This document shows positions 1-9,553 of a stretch of 13,672 nucleotides of DNA, one piece after another (the first letter of the stretch is position 1; the number at the start of each line of letters is the position of its first letter). Under the pieces are notes generated by a model, which worked only from the letters and a program-made list of their open reading frames with translations, was not told the DNA's origin and searched no databases. This DNA is from Discostella pseudostelligera (Eukaryota; Bacillariophyta; Thalassiosirophyceae; Thalassiosirales; Thalassiosiraceae): NCBI GenBank assembly GCA_036940085.1, contig JALLBK010001115.1:1-13672 (forward strand), in the 5' to 3' direction. Position numbers and translations under genes: made by a program.

Positions 1-1
1 T

Positions 2-1450
2 GTCAAACCTCGAGGAGGTAATGATGTGGTGATGGTAGAAGGCGATGGAGGAGAATGCCGAATGTGCACTCCTCGGCTTACTGTCAGATTGTGCATTGAT
101 CGTGATTCTACGTCCAGCGATGCCGAGACCGAAACACCTGGGAAATACAAACACCGTTCAACTACTGCTGCAGTTTCCTTCTCCACGTCTTCTCAAACAA
201 CCAAAACGGTATGCATCGATAGAGCTTCCTCTCCAAGACAAGGCAGTGAGCAATGTACTTTGGAGCATTTAGAAAAAATGGCTGGACAATTGAACTCCAA
301 AGAAGTCGAACTATCAAACAAAGAAAAGGAAATACTCCTCGAGGAGGCATCTCTTGAACGAAAACGATGTGAATGGGAGCAGTGGCGTCATCGAGAAGAA
401 ATTGCATGGCAAGAGAAACTGCGACAGAAGGAGGTGGCAATGCTTAAAGCCGTCGAGGAACGTGTCCACGTTATTGAGAAGGAGAGGATAAGTGCACTGG
501 AGTTATCCAAGAATGAATATGACAAGTTAGAAACGAGGTTGCGCAAAGCTCTCATCGATGTCGAGGCGAAGGAACGTCAATTGAAACACGCGGAAGTTGG
601 TCACCAAAATGAACGTAAGAGTAAGTTGGCAGAGTTGGAAATGAGAGAGAAGCTCATGAAAGAAGAATTGAAACATTCGGTTGAAATCGAGGTGAGCAAT
701 ATTCTCGATGGGTTGAAATATTCAGATGATCACCTTTTCTTCTCATTCAGCTACTGTACAATAAATAAAGCGAGTAAAAGTAACTGCAGCAGTAGAACAA
801 GCTGTCGCAGCACAAACAGTGGCGGCGGCAGCAACGAAGAAAGTGACTCAGATTGAACTTCAGATGGATCAATTACGCGAACAACACAGGGCGACATCCG
901 AAGTAGCCCTTCTACACCAGGTAGCCAAACTCAAAGGGCTCCTTGCTGATAGCGAGCGACGAATCGAGGCATTGAAGGGAGAGAAGAACACAATAGTTGC
1001 CGAAAAGGAGCAGTTTCGAGCAAATGTACACAAACTGGTAAGTTGATTAGGTCTTTGTTGGCATTGCTTTATTCTTCGTCGCATACTGACAAACAAATAA
1101 AATGTGGTTCGCAGGCAAGAGCTCTCCGACAAGAGCGTGAAAAGTCAGTTGCAAAGAAGAGAGAATGCAACAATCAACAAGTTTGTCTAAGCTACGATAA
1201 ACATGAAAATTCATTTGCGCTCAGTGGCGACCAGGACGAGATACAACGCATATTATCAGATCTCAGTAGGATTTCACAAGGAACAACTCCGCCTATCAAA
1301 GTATGCAGTAGATCGTCGAACAATACACCACCAATTCCAAATCCGCCACCGTTGCATCCAATCATGACGAAGACAAGTACGCAGCAGCAGTTCCCACTCG
1401 CTATGTCGCAGAACACGGAACCGAAAACAATCCCTGCTGGTTTCAGATGA
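2..1450 (+). CDS. CEP120-like centrosomal/ciliary coiled-coil protein, 5' partial
   Basis: Three exons: 2-691, 771-1037 and 1115-1450 (stop TGA), giving 430 visible residues. The frame is open to the left edge, so the start lies upstream. Intron 1 (692-770) has donor GTGAGC; its acceptor is fixed at 770 because the nearer AG at 750 leads to a stop six codons later. Intron 2 is 1038-1114 (GTAAGT...GCAG). Residues about 85-350 are almost all charged coiled coil. The order of segments (a stretch around YDKLETRLRKALIDVEAKER, then a VEIERVKV turn, then a long helix ending in ARALRQERE) matches my memory of the C-terminal coiled coil of CEP120, a centriole-elongation and ciliogenesis protein. The CEP120 C2 domains would lie upstream, outside the window. 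The C-terminal tail is Pro/Ser/Gln-rich. The coiled-coil call is secure; the CEP120 family is likely, though other coiled-coil proteins could mimic it. Confidence 0.72.
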
Positions 1451-1880
1451 CATTGACAGAAAAGGCGTCGAAAGGTTGCAGGCTCCGTGACGTTGATAAT
1501 GATGCTGCCGCTGCATGCTGCAGCCGCCGAACAGTAAGGATCTACGAATTTTTGGCGGGAGAATTCATGCATCCAGGAATTCATACAAGCTAGTCTTGAA
1601 ATTTCACGTAGGAATAAGTAAGACCCATCCTTGTATTGAATTCCGATGCCGATTCATTCATATGCTCAAATTTGAATTGTCCGTTCGACGGAAATTTTCT
1701 TTTCTTCCCACACCATGTTGTGCCCGGCAGCTGCCGCCATGCCAACTCCCAACTCCGCACCTTTATCCGCCTCCCCAAACCGACTATCAATATCAACACC
1801 AATCGTTCATAATATTATTATTTCATCGAAGAGGAAGTGAGGCGGTACATCTATTCATATTCAGTAATAGACAACAAGCC
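1451..1880. other. Intergenic region between the CEP120-like gene and gene 2
   Basis: This 430-bp stretch should hold the 3' UTR of the CEP120-like gene and the promoter and 5' UTR of the next gene. The frame of gene 2 happens to stay open back to 1515, but the peptide it would give is rich in Arg, His, Cys and Pro and resembles neither a signal peptide nor a domain. An AT-rich block (about 1806-1830) lies 50-75 bp before the chosen ATG and could be a core promoter. A GC-rich palindromic patch (CTGCATGCTGCAG-like, about 1508-1525) is also visible. No RNA gene was seen. Confidence 0.45.
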
Positions 1881-3161
1881 ATGGGAGATACGACGACCAA
1901 CAACAATGCCGCCGAACAAGGCGAAATTCCATGCTCGAATGATTCACAGTTCTGGCTCGATTTGGGTAGGGTCGTCGACGATGATGATACCTACAACCCA
2001 TGTTTCAATGTTACTATTCCTGAGATTGTAATCGTCGACTCGGCGTCAACGACGACTGCACCACCATCAACCGAAGACAGGTCATCTTCTACCTATAAGA
2101 CATTCTACAGCTGTTTTAGTGATGATAGTACCATTGAAATGAACACCAACGGCGTCACCTCAACGCTCACTGCCGATGCTACCAAAGTATTTCTCACCTA
2201 CGACTACGATCTTATCACTTCCAAACCACTTGATGACAAAATTTTGACCTCATTATCAAATGATATGGCGTATGACTTGGCAGACAGATATGGGTTGGTC
2301 GACTGCAATATCGAACCTTCTACGAAGAGAAGATCGTTGCGTTCATTGAAGGTAGGCGATGTGATTGCATTGGATAACAGTCCACTAGATCAGAATTTAG
2401 CCGATCAGTATGAATGTGAGGTCCCAGACACTCTCCTATCGACAACCACCACCACCATTGACACCACCATCGTCTGCACACCAGTTCGAGGATTCATGAA
2501 AGCCTGGCTTTCGAAGTCCACTACCAACAAAGTGCAAATTAAGTCTGAGCTCTTGACAATGATTGAAAATGGAATGTTATTTGACTCGTATACAAACGAA
2601 GATGTACTCAAGACTGTCTACGTTGGCAGACGACCGGAAAATACGGGCAGCGATAACTTGGGAGCAGTCAACTCGGCGAATGTAGAAGCAATTGGTTCAC
2701 AACAGTCTGAACCCACAAAGCGCTCACCACTCATTGCCATTGGCATGTCCTTATTCTTCGTAGCCATTGCTCTCGCCGTCGCCCTAGTGGCGTACAATCG
2801 TCGCAAGCGCAGAAGAAAGTATTTCAGCGATGGTCCAGACGATATGAGCAATCCAAAGAATTCGGCATTGGCTGTGCAGGCAGCGTTGGCAGATCGGCAT
2901 GAACATGCACCGAAGGATCCAGACGATATCCAGTTATTACCATCGATGGACAAGATTGATATGAGAAGTGTGTACTCGGATGGTACGTCGTCTGCGGATG
3001 CCCACACAGAGAATTATACCGATGGAACGGTGGGCAAGTATAGTTTCATGTATGATGGACTCTATCATGCCGATGGCAGAGGGTCAGACCTTGCTGCCAT
3101 GGGCATGGCGTCATCGTTGGCGACGCAAACATTCAACAATGAGGCGCCACGGGTGGATTAG
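1881..3161 (+). CDS. Single-pass membrane protein with cysteine-containing ectodomain (paralogous to the juxtamembrane domain of the GH19 gene)
   Basis: A single-exon gene of 426 aa. I chose the ATG at 1881 because it lies in a good Kozak-like context (GCCATGG) and the protein becomes sensible only from there. Residues 1-280 form the predicted ectodomain, rich in Thr, Ser and Asp, with cysteines including C199 in a CTPVRG motif and a basic RRSLRSL patch after a DC pair. Residues about 283-305 are a clear hydrophobic helix, followed at once by a very basic stop-transfer stretch (NRRKRRRK), so the N-terminus should be outside. The tail (about 120 aa) is acidic, with Tyr-Ser-Asp-Gly-type motifs. 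The ectodomain aligns by eye, motif for motif, with the C-terminal ectodomain of the convergent gene. No classical signal peptide is visible after this start, so an upstream exon may be missing. Function unknown. Confidence 0.8.
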   Translation: MGDTTTNNNAAEQGEIPCSNDSQFWLDLGRVVDDDDTYNPCFNVTIPEIVIVDSASTTTAPPSTEDRSSSTYKTFYSCFSDDSTIEMNTNGVTSTLTADATKVFLTYDYDLITSKPLDDKILTSLSNDMAYDLADRYGLVDCNIEPSTKRRSLRSLKVGDVIALDNSPLDQNLADQYECEVPDTLLSTTTTTIDTTIVCTPVRGFMKAWLSKSTTNKVQIKSELLTMIENGMLFDSYTNEDVLKTVYVGRRPENTGSDNLGAVNSANVEAIGSQQSEPTKRSPLIAIGMSLFFVAIALAVALVAYNRRKRRRKYFSDGPDDMSNPKNSALAVQAALADRHEHAPKDPDDIQLLPSMDKIDMRSVYSDGTSSADAHTENYTDGTVGKYSFMYDGLYHADGRGSDLAAMGMASSLATQTFNNEAPRVD

Positions 3162-3381
3162 TGTGTGTTCCCGACGGAACTCGACGCCATCACTTTGAAC
3201 AAATCGATGTATTGAATGTTTGTTGCGCATTTCATAAATGATAACTGTTGATTTAGTGCCGAACTATCTTAATTATTGATTTCGTACTATTTCTATTAAT
3301 CTGAATTATCTCTACTATCTTTCTCTAACCTAGTGTGGAACATCAATTTGCCGACCCTACATATGTGGTGTTGGAACTGCT
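3162..3381. other. Short AT-rich spacer between convergent genes
   Basis: These 220 bases separate the stop of gene 2 from the stop of the GH19 gene on the opposite strand. The stretch is AT-rich and must hold both 3' UTRs and polyadenylation signals, so the two transcripts may overlap tail to tail. No ORF or RNA gene is seen. Confidence 0.5.
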
Positions 3382-6300
3382 TCAGCTCAGTCTTCGTTGC
3401 TGTCGCCCGGCAGAACGTGCTCGAGCTCGTGCTAGCCTCTCTTGACGATCTTCTCTTGCGCTCGATGACTCACTCTGAAGAGATTTTGCCGAGTTGTTGA
3501 ACGCAGGAGTAGTATGGTTGCCACCATCAAAAGAGTTTAACGATTGCAAATTCGCATTCAAGACATCATCCATCGAGGGCGGGACGGGCTCTATGTTTGG
3601 TTCTGTTTCTTCGCTGTCTGAGGTCGAATCACTAGAATCACTCGATGATTCGTCACCACCCGACTTATTTCGCACAACTGCTGGATTCTGGTGAATTATT
3701 GGTGGTATTTCTCCTACTGAAGGATATGCCCCCGCCTCATCGAATTGTCCATTTGGTGATCTGTGGTTCCATAGAGAGGACAACGCTGCAATTCCATGCA
3801 TATCCTCGTGCTGATCGATGAAATGCGGTGCGGTTGTAGCTGGAACGCTTGAAGCCACTTCCCTCCGGGTCTGATTTGTATTACTCTGGTTCGGGCGTTG
3901 CAACGGCATAGATCTGTGATGAGGTCCAATATTTGGATGGGGTTTCTCTCTTTGCCACAATGATTGACTCGACATTCCTCCTATTATCCGATTTTGATTT
4001 TGCTGCCAGTGAAACGGCATAGAGCCACGTTGAGACTCTGGATCGTGGCCGCCATCTCCTTGCGTCATAACGGATCTAAATGTTGATGAATAACCTCGCC
4101 CGAATCTCGCGTCAACCGACTTCTCTTGGCGACTTCTAGCAATGATGCACAAGACGCCGATCAAAAGTATACAGGCAGAAGAAAGAACATAGATTGCAAT
4201 CAACAAGCCTTTGTTTGATTTGCTCTCTCCTTTGGTTTGGATAGTCATTGCTTCAGCTAAGGCTGGGGATTTTAATACTTGTTCGCGTTCGCCAATGAAA
4301 ATTGCTTTAGCAACGATACCCGATTCGTACTGTCCAGAATTCATGCTCGTTTGAACGTGTGCCAGTAGCGATTGCGCAGTTTCACCCAGTGATGCTTTGG
4401 AGGTTCCTGATTCAGCGAAAAATGTGAAGCTCCCACTCACAGGAGTGCACGTCGTTGGGTTGGAAGTATCAACATCTACAATACAACCCGGAGCGTCGGC
4501 GTCCGGAGGGTCGTATGAAGTTGACCACAGGCCAATCACGTTCTCAAACCCATTTTGTAGTCGTCTACCAGAATATGTGATATCGCACTGAATCAAATCG
4601 GCGATATCTTGCAATATTAACGTCTTGACATCTTTCAATGCCTCACTGACAGGTACATCAATCCCATTGTGAACTTCATAATCAAATGCAACCTCAGCAG
4701 ATACTGGGATGGACGTATCCGACTGATCAACTTGATACCCAGCACCACAAGAATATCTTATCTCATCGGGTCCAGCTACTTCCGCATTTGATAGAAACGC
4801 TTCTTCTGTTGATGGTGCCGTTTCGAGAGATGATGGCAAGGATGTTGAAACATCTTGATCAGCTGATGGCGTAAATGTTGAAATATCTGGTTCGGGTGAC
4901 GGGAGTAAAGTTGGTGGAAGGGATTCACCAGATTTTGGTAAAGGCGTTGGCCGAAGAGTTCCAGTAAGAAGCGATGGAAAAGTTGGTAGAGGAGATGGAG
5001 GTGCAAATTGTGGAGATATGACAGGTAAAGATGTTTCGGGAGAAATCGATGGCGGCAGTGACGGTGGAAGTGACAATGTTAGCGGAGCAACGGGAGGGAA
5101 TGTTGGAGGTGCCGGCGGAATTGTTTCGGGAGCAGAGGTAAGTTCTGTCAGGATTAGACATGGTAATGAGATGATGAAAATTGGGCTTCGAAAATCCGAC
5201 GTGTAGCTTCCTTACCTGTCACCTCCACAAAAGCAAATCTCATCTCATCTACGACCTTCATGAAGTTCTCCGCCCGTTCTGGGCCTCCATCGAGATCACC
5301 AGTTCCGCATGGCTGAAATTGAGACAAAGGACAAAGAGTGGGATCGTCAGCATTACACGTGTTGAGTCTACTGAAATGATCAGGAAAGCAAATATGAGAT
5401 CTTACCGGATTATGGCAGCCTCTATTAACGATCCCTGAGACAGCATTTATAAATCCTTCATCCACCATACCACCATCGACGAAACTGCGCAATTCATTAA
5501 TGTAATTCCAACCGCCTTCGTCATATTCCTGAACTTCATTCATCCAGTAGAAAAATCCGGCTGCGAAAAATGTGCATAATGAGTCAATACACAGACGTTG
5601 CAATAAACTCACACCGATGACTTAGACTCACCAATCCACTTCAACTCAGAATGCTCTTGACTCCAGCAAATCGTCTCTATGAAAGGATTGTTGGGAAATG
5701 CATTCACAGTCGGTATTAGATATCGGATAACCAGCGAAGAGCATATGCATTCCAAATCCTCTCACCTGGATCCTTGCAAAAATCGACATCTGGATACCTC
5801 GACTCTCGGCCTTCATCTGCAGCTCGTTTTCCCAAGAAATAATTCAGCTTTCCAAAATTGCTGTTGATGCGAGATAGCAGGGAGATGATTAGTTCCATAA
5901 CGTGCGAGACTCAACAGAATGGCAAGTCCGGTTCCAAACAACTCACCATACTCCAGACGTTTGAATAACTCCACGACCCCACCAGCAACATCCTTCCACA
6001 TCTGTTCGGCCAGCTAAGTCGGGTATGCAAGTAAGGAATATTTTCATTAGTGAAAGAATCATGTCGCATGACGATGCAAATACTTGTTTGGAACTCACCA
6101 CCGTTCGGATATGGTACATCATTAATAGCCTTTCCTCCCTTCTGTCCCTCATAGGCATCACAAGATTCGGGTGGAGTTGCCCATGGATTGTCACAGGCGT
6201 AGTTAAAATCCCAATAACCCGTCTGGGGAATGATAGATTTGGGAGTACACATCATTGGACCTGGTGCTCCCCACCTGTGAGTAACATATTGATTTAGGCG

Positions 6301-7469
6301 ATTACATGATGCGAATTGTATGGGTTAGAATCACAAAATGAGAAGTTCGTGCTTTATGCCATCGTTACTCACCACTTGGCATTTGTCACAGCAGTGATGG
6401 TCATGTTAGGGTCGACTTCACATTCCATATGCTTTTCCTCTTCACTGCAGTGATAGTCCTAAATAGAGAGAGTGAACGCAACGAAATAATTTGAGAAATG
6501 ATTGCGCATGCAAAATGTTTTGAACACGGGTGTGCATGATAAAATCTACCCTCTTCCCTCACCTGATAACTCTGACCAAGCTGGCCACAGGAATTCGATA
6601 TGGGGTACATCTTTTCATCTCCTACTCGATCCCATGAGTTTTCATCGCAGGCATCCTGTATATGAAATAACGATGAAGCAGAATTGCAGGAGGTGTGAGT
6701 ATTTGCATTCATGATCAAGGAGAAATACATGCATCGCTACCAATTATGTTGTGTAGCCATCTCTCTCTCTTTGTTTCAATTTCCGATGGGCGGTACTCAC
6801 ATAACGTATCGTCTCCTTCATCGCCTGGGCCAAAAATGCCGCAACATTAATCAACCCATACATGTGACAATGGGCACAATCTCCTCCCATGTACAGCTTT
6901 TTACCTGCCACTCCCTCGGAATGCATCACTTGCATGCCACCAAAGAACCCATCGAATCGATATACACTCGATGGCTCCCATTCCATGGCCGGTGTTTCAT
7001 ATAAAAATATATTGTTATCAATAACGTCTTTCATGGATTGAAATGTGGCCTCGACTGCGGCTACGCCGGTGAGTCCATCGAGAGAATTGGCAAGTGAGTT
7101 GGAGTTGGAGTTGGTTGACGATGACGATGACCATGATGATTGGGTGGTTATCACAGGCGACGAGGCGGGTGTGGTAATAATTGTTGTTGCGGCGACTGTC
7201 GCTGCCGTTGGCGTGTTGACGAAGGTCAATGCGTCGCTTCCAGAAGAGCTGATGCTACTACCACTAACGCTACCACCATCAATCGAACAAGATGTTACGC
7301 CCGCAAAGCAAATGAGGCCGTCGGCACAGCCATATCCCAGCGGGCAGGATTGGACGCACGCCGTCGATGCATCGTCGTAGGTCGAACCGCACCAAAACAA
7401 TTCTTGACTTTGGACGACTAGTAAGAGGAGTAATAGTAGGAGTGAAGTAGTACCATTGCAAATCCCCAT
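3382..7469 (-). CDS. Membrane-anchored GH19 chitinase with cysteine-rich domain and juxtamembrane ectodomain
   Basis: Ten exons (minus): 7469-6801, 6655-6563, 6458-6373, 6274-6099, 6013-5947, 5860-5766, 5676-5632, 5560-5406, 5312-5216 and 5144-3382. They join in frame to 1081 aa. Residues 1-22 are a signal peptide. Residues 26-61 are a six-cysteine domain (WCGSTYDDA...C...C) of a type common in diatom wall proteins. Residues 62-135 are a Ser/Thr linker. Residues about 142-494 are a glycoside hydrolase family 19 domain, which cleaves chitin by inversion: KETIRY carries the probable acid E219, [13 protein letters not shown] spans 350-362, CNFGKLNY follows, and [10 protein letters not shown] (412-421) and [13 protein letters not shown] (463-475) come later. 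Residues 496-617 are a Pro/Ser/Thr stalk. Residues about 625-787 are an ectodomain with CTPVSG, like gene 2. TM is about 806-829, then a 252-aa tail with a Ser/Asp/Glu cluster. All introns are GT-AG. The second catalytic Glu could not be placed with certainty. Confidence 0.85.
5313..5405 (-). other. Stop-free 93-bp intron (intron 8 of the GH19 gene)
   Basis: Donor CCG|GTAAGA and acceptor TTTGTCTCAATTTCAG|CC flank a 93-bp stretch that is a multiple of three and has no stop in frame. I call it an intron because its length matches the other eight (71-145 bp), it has a pyrimidine-rich 3' end, and removal joins NRGCHNP to [10 protein letters not shown], as expected of a continuous GH19 domain. If retained it would insert 31 residues. 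Confidence 0.75.
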
Positions 7470-8161
7470 TTTTCAGAAGTATCTATTGGAGATGATGATG
7501 ATGATTACCAAAGCATCCCTTGCGCAGCTTCATGGTTCATTAGATTGTTGAATGGATGCACGAAGATGCTTGCACGAGGCACGAGCCGCAGAGCGAGCCG
7601 TCGCATTAATCATTTTGGGGCCGACACATCAGCCCCACAGAATAAGTAGGGCTGGGAGAAAAAGCTTTCGAATACCCACTAGTTCAGTAGTCGAACATAA
7701 ACTAGATAGAGGAGGAGCGAGTGAAAAGAAAAAGGGAAGAAAGGGAAATTGGGAGAGTCTGACGTCATCCCAGCTTCCCGCCAATTCTTATGATCACAAA
7801 TCTTCAATCTTCAATCTTCGGAGTGTCACATGCATTGCACCCAACTCATCTCACTCCTCTTTCTCCCTCCTACTTCCACAGCACCACATCCAACCCGATC
7901 ACGAACACGAACGAATGAAGCCTGCTGCTGTCAGCTCCGTTGGGATAGGTTCGGGTCAAAATTCAACTTGCTTGGTTCAACCGTCGGCACCAGCATTCAG
8001 CATGTCATGATCTGAGACATTGAGCACAAGCTTTTTCTCATCACTCATCAATACCATACTTCGTCAAATGATATCAATCGTGGTGTCTACTACCGACAAT
8101 GCAAATCGATCGAAGTATTTGCACCTCGGATCATCATCTCCTCTTTGGCAACCACATAAAA
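7470..8161. promoter_or_regulatory. Divergent promoter region between the GH19 gene and the acidic nuclear-type gene
   Basis: About 690 bp separate two divergent starts, so both promoters lie here. Visible elements are a (GATGAT)n-like run at about 7491-7505, an inverted CCAAT box near 7483, a perfect TGACGTCA palindrome at 7760-7767, and a 7-bp near-perfect triple repeat (TCTTCAA) at 7801-7821. ORFs in this stretch have no domain character and I do not call them genes. Confidence 0.5.
7760..7767. promoter_or_regulatory. TGACGTCA palindrome (CRE/bZIP-type site)
   Basis: This perfect 8-bp palindrome is the consensus for bZIP factors. It contains the TGACGT and ACGTCA cores reported as CO2/cAMP-responsive elements in diatom carbonic anhydrase promoters. 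It lies about 290 bp upstream of the GH19 start and 395 bp upstream of the divergent gene. Function is inferred from motif identity alone. Confidence 0.35.
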
Positions 8162-9014
8162 ATGGACAAGGAATCCAACAGCAAGCGTCGGAAGCTAAGT
8201 GTCGATTATGATAACGACGACGGTGGCGTCAGCTTGGCAGTAGCCATCACATCGGATAATGCGAACTCTACATCTGAAANATGATAACGACGACGGTGGC
8301 GTCAGCTTGGCAGTAGCCATCACATCGGATAATGCGAACTCTACATCTGAAACGTTTGATCATCCAGGCAACGAAATAGTCGATAGTGATGACGAAGAAG
8401 AGTTTCTACTTTCTCTGGGGTCCAACTGGGAGGAGGATGACGGAGACTGGTATGACACCATCATCTCATCATCACCATCACCTACCCAAACCATCGAGAG
8501 CCAAGAGCCTGCACTATCAACGAACGAGCACATGAAGAGATCACGACCTTCGTCGCCCATGACACACTTGCCACTTCTCCGCCGCCAGAGTGCAAAAGAA
8601 TTCTACGTTTCGGCCTCCTCTCTCGAATCTAGTGATGAAATCGATGGGGGTACTGTGCCCAAAGATGATGGCGCCCAACGCGATGGTAAAACACGCTGTA
8701 GCCTAGGAAACAATCTCATGATATCCATCCAAGCATGCAATCGCAACGCTTCCGCTCCGCATCAACATTTGAACGACAGCTATGTCAAGGACAATGATTT
8801 TGTCATGCCCATCATGCCACTCATTACTCCTCCGTCATCACCCCGACGGATACAAGTGGTATTTTCCACACTTGACAGTGGCGTTGTAACAACGACAATT
8901 ATGGAAGAGGAGGCAACGATATGTGAATGGCCATGCAATTTGACTGTCGATAATGCGATTACGGCAGCGTTGGAGTTGGTCCCTGCTGTTTCGTGCAATA
9001 CATTGCTTGCGTAA
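8162..9014 (+). CDS. Acidic Ser-rich putative nuclear protein, frame broken by an assembly gap
   Basis: The start ATG at 8162 (AAAATGG) opens with a basic SKRRKL patch (residues 7-12), a plausible nuclear localisation signal. The frame is lost at the N at 8280, after which 72 bases repeat exactly. Removing one copy plus the N (73 bp) joins the two frames into one protein of about 259 aa. Using that collapsed numbering, residues 49-75 are very acidic (DSDDEEE...WEEDDGDWYD), followed by Ser/Pro patches including RPSSP and, near 197-205, TPPSSPRR, which look like proline-directed kinase sites. The C-terminal 50 residues (IQVVFSTLDSG...ITAALELV) are less biased and may be a small folded part. I recognise no family. 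No intron is needed. Confidence 0.62.
8208..8279 (+). repeat. 72-bp direct repeat, copy 1, left of the single N
   Basis: The 72 bases at 8208-8279 are identical to 8281-8352, with only the N at 8280 between them. Perfect identity, adjacency to an N and restoration of a reading frame upon collapse point to two contig ends that overlap but were not merged, rather than to a biological repeat. Confidence 0.9.
8280..8280. other. Assembly gap (single N)
   Basis: The only ambiguous base in the window. It sits exactly between the two 72-bp copies, so it probably marks a scaffold join of nominal length. Confidence 0.95.
8281..8352 (+). repeat. 72-bp direct repeat, copy 2, right of the single N
   Basis: Second copy of the 72-bp stretch; the reading frame of the downstream part of the acidic gene starts here. 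Confidence 0.9.
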
Positions 9015-9553
9015 AGATAGTTATCTTTTTTGCTCGTTTGTTTAACGATGCCATTGCTAGGATATCTCGATTAAAGTATATTGCATAAACCTGTGCGCGT
9101 ATCATGCCGCGAGAAGAGAATGATTGCACTCACATTTAATGTCTCGCTCATAATACGAAGCTGCAAGAGATGATCACATCATACCGTTGGTCTACCTATT
9201 CGGGTCCATTGAAAAGAGAGATGACAGCGTACTAATTTTAAAGCATTTCGTCGCTCATTTGTATTGATAGTGTTATGAATGTTTCCTTTACATTCCGTTG
9301 CTCTATTGGCTTGTGAGTGTTCAATGTTGCTGTACATGTCTATAATGTAGAACTGGTCCATCCTCTCTTCTCATCATTTGGTGCCAATTTTGAGGTATGA
9401 CATTGATTCAAATATATTAAGGACCAAAAAACAACAATACATACGCGATTCGTTGCCAGCAGATGAACTCCATTGACTCTCATATAATCCGTATGCACCA
9501 CGGCTTCATTTTGATACAATTTGTCATGACCGGGAATATTGTGTTCAAGACTT
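9015..9553. other. Intergenic region between two convergent genes, with a weak ORF
   Basis: This 540-bp stretch lies between the stop of the acidic gene and the stop of the minus-strand repeat protein. It should hold both 3' UTRs. On the minus strand a frame from 9591 to 9340 reads through ESLEHNIPGHDK and DYMRVNGVHLL in protein-like fashion, directly beyond the stop of the neighbouring gene in another frame, and is followed by a possible donor (CGC|GTATGT near 9444). It could be a lost exon or a frameshifted tail. No RNA gene seen. Confidence 0.35.

Noticed and set aside
692..770. Nearer acceptor at 750 for intron 1 of the CEP120-like gene
   Set aside because: It has a good pyrimidine tract but leads to a stop after five codons, while 770 restores the coiled-coil frame.
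1515..1880. N-terminal extension of gene 2 in the same open frame
   Set aside because: Composition is unlike the rest of the protein, there is no signal peptide or domain, and the ATG at 1881 has a much better start context.
5813..6001. Alternative frame over GH19 exon 5 ([12 protein letters not shown]...)
   Set aside because: It reads like a protein at first sight, but the splice phases demand the other frame, which gives the GH19 signature GRGVIQTSG.
7045..7421. Plus-strand ORFs opposite GH19 exon 1
   Set aside because: They are mirror frames of the Ser/Thr linker codons of the real gene.
7552..8010. 152-codon plus-strand ORF upstream of the acidic gene
   Set aside because: No domain or coding-like composition; it lies in the divergent promoter region and shows low-complexity His/Ser/Arg stretches.
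8208..8352. 72-bp tandem repeat as a genuine minisatellite
   Set aside because: Perfect identity across a single N and frame restoration after collapse favour an assembly join.
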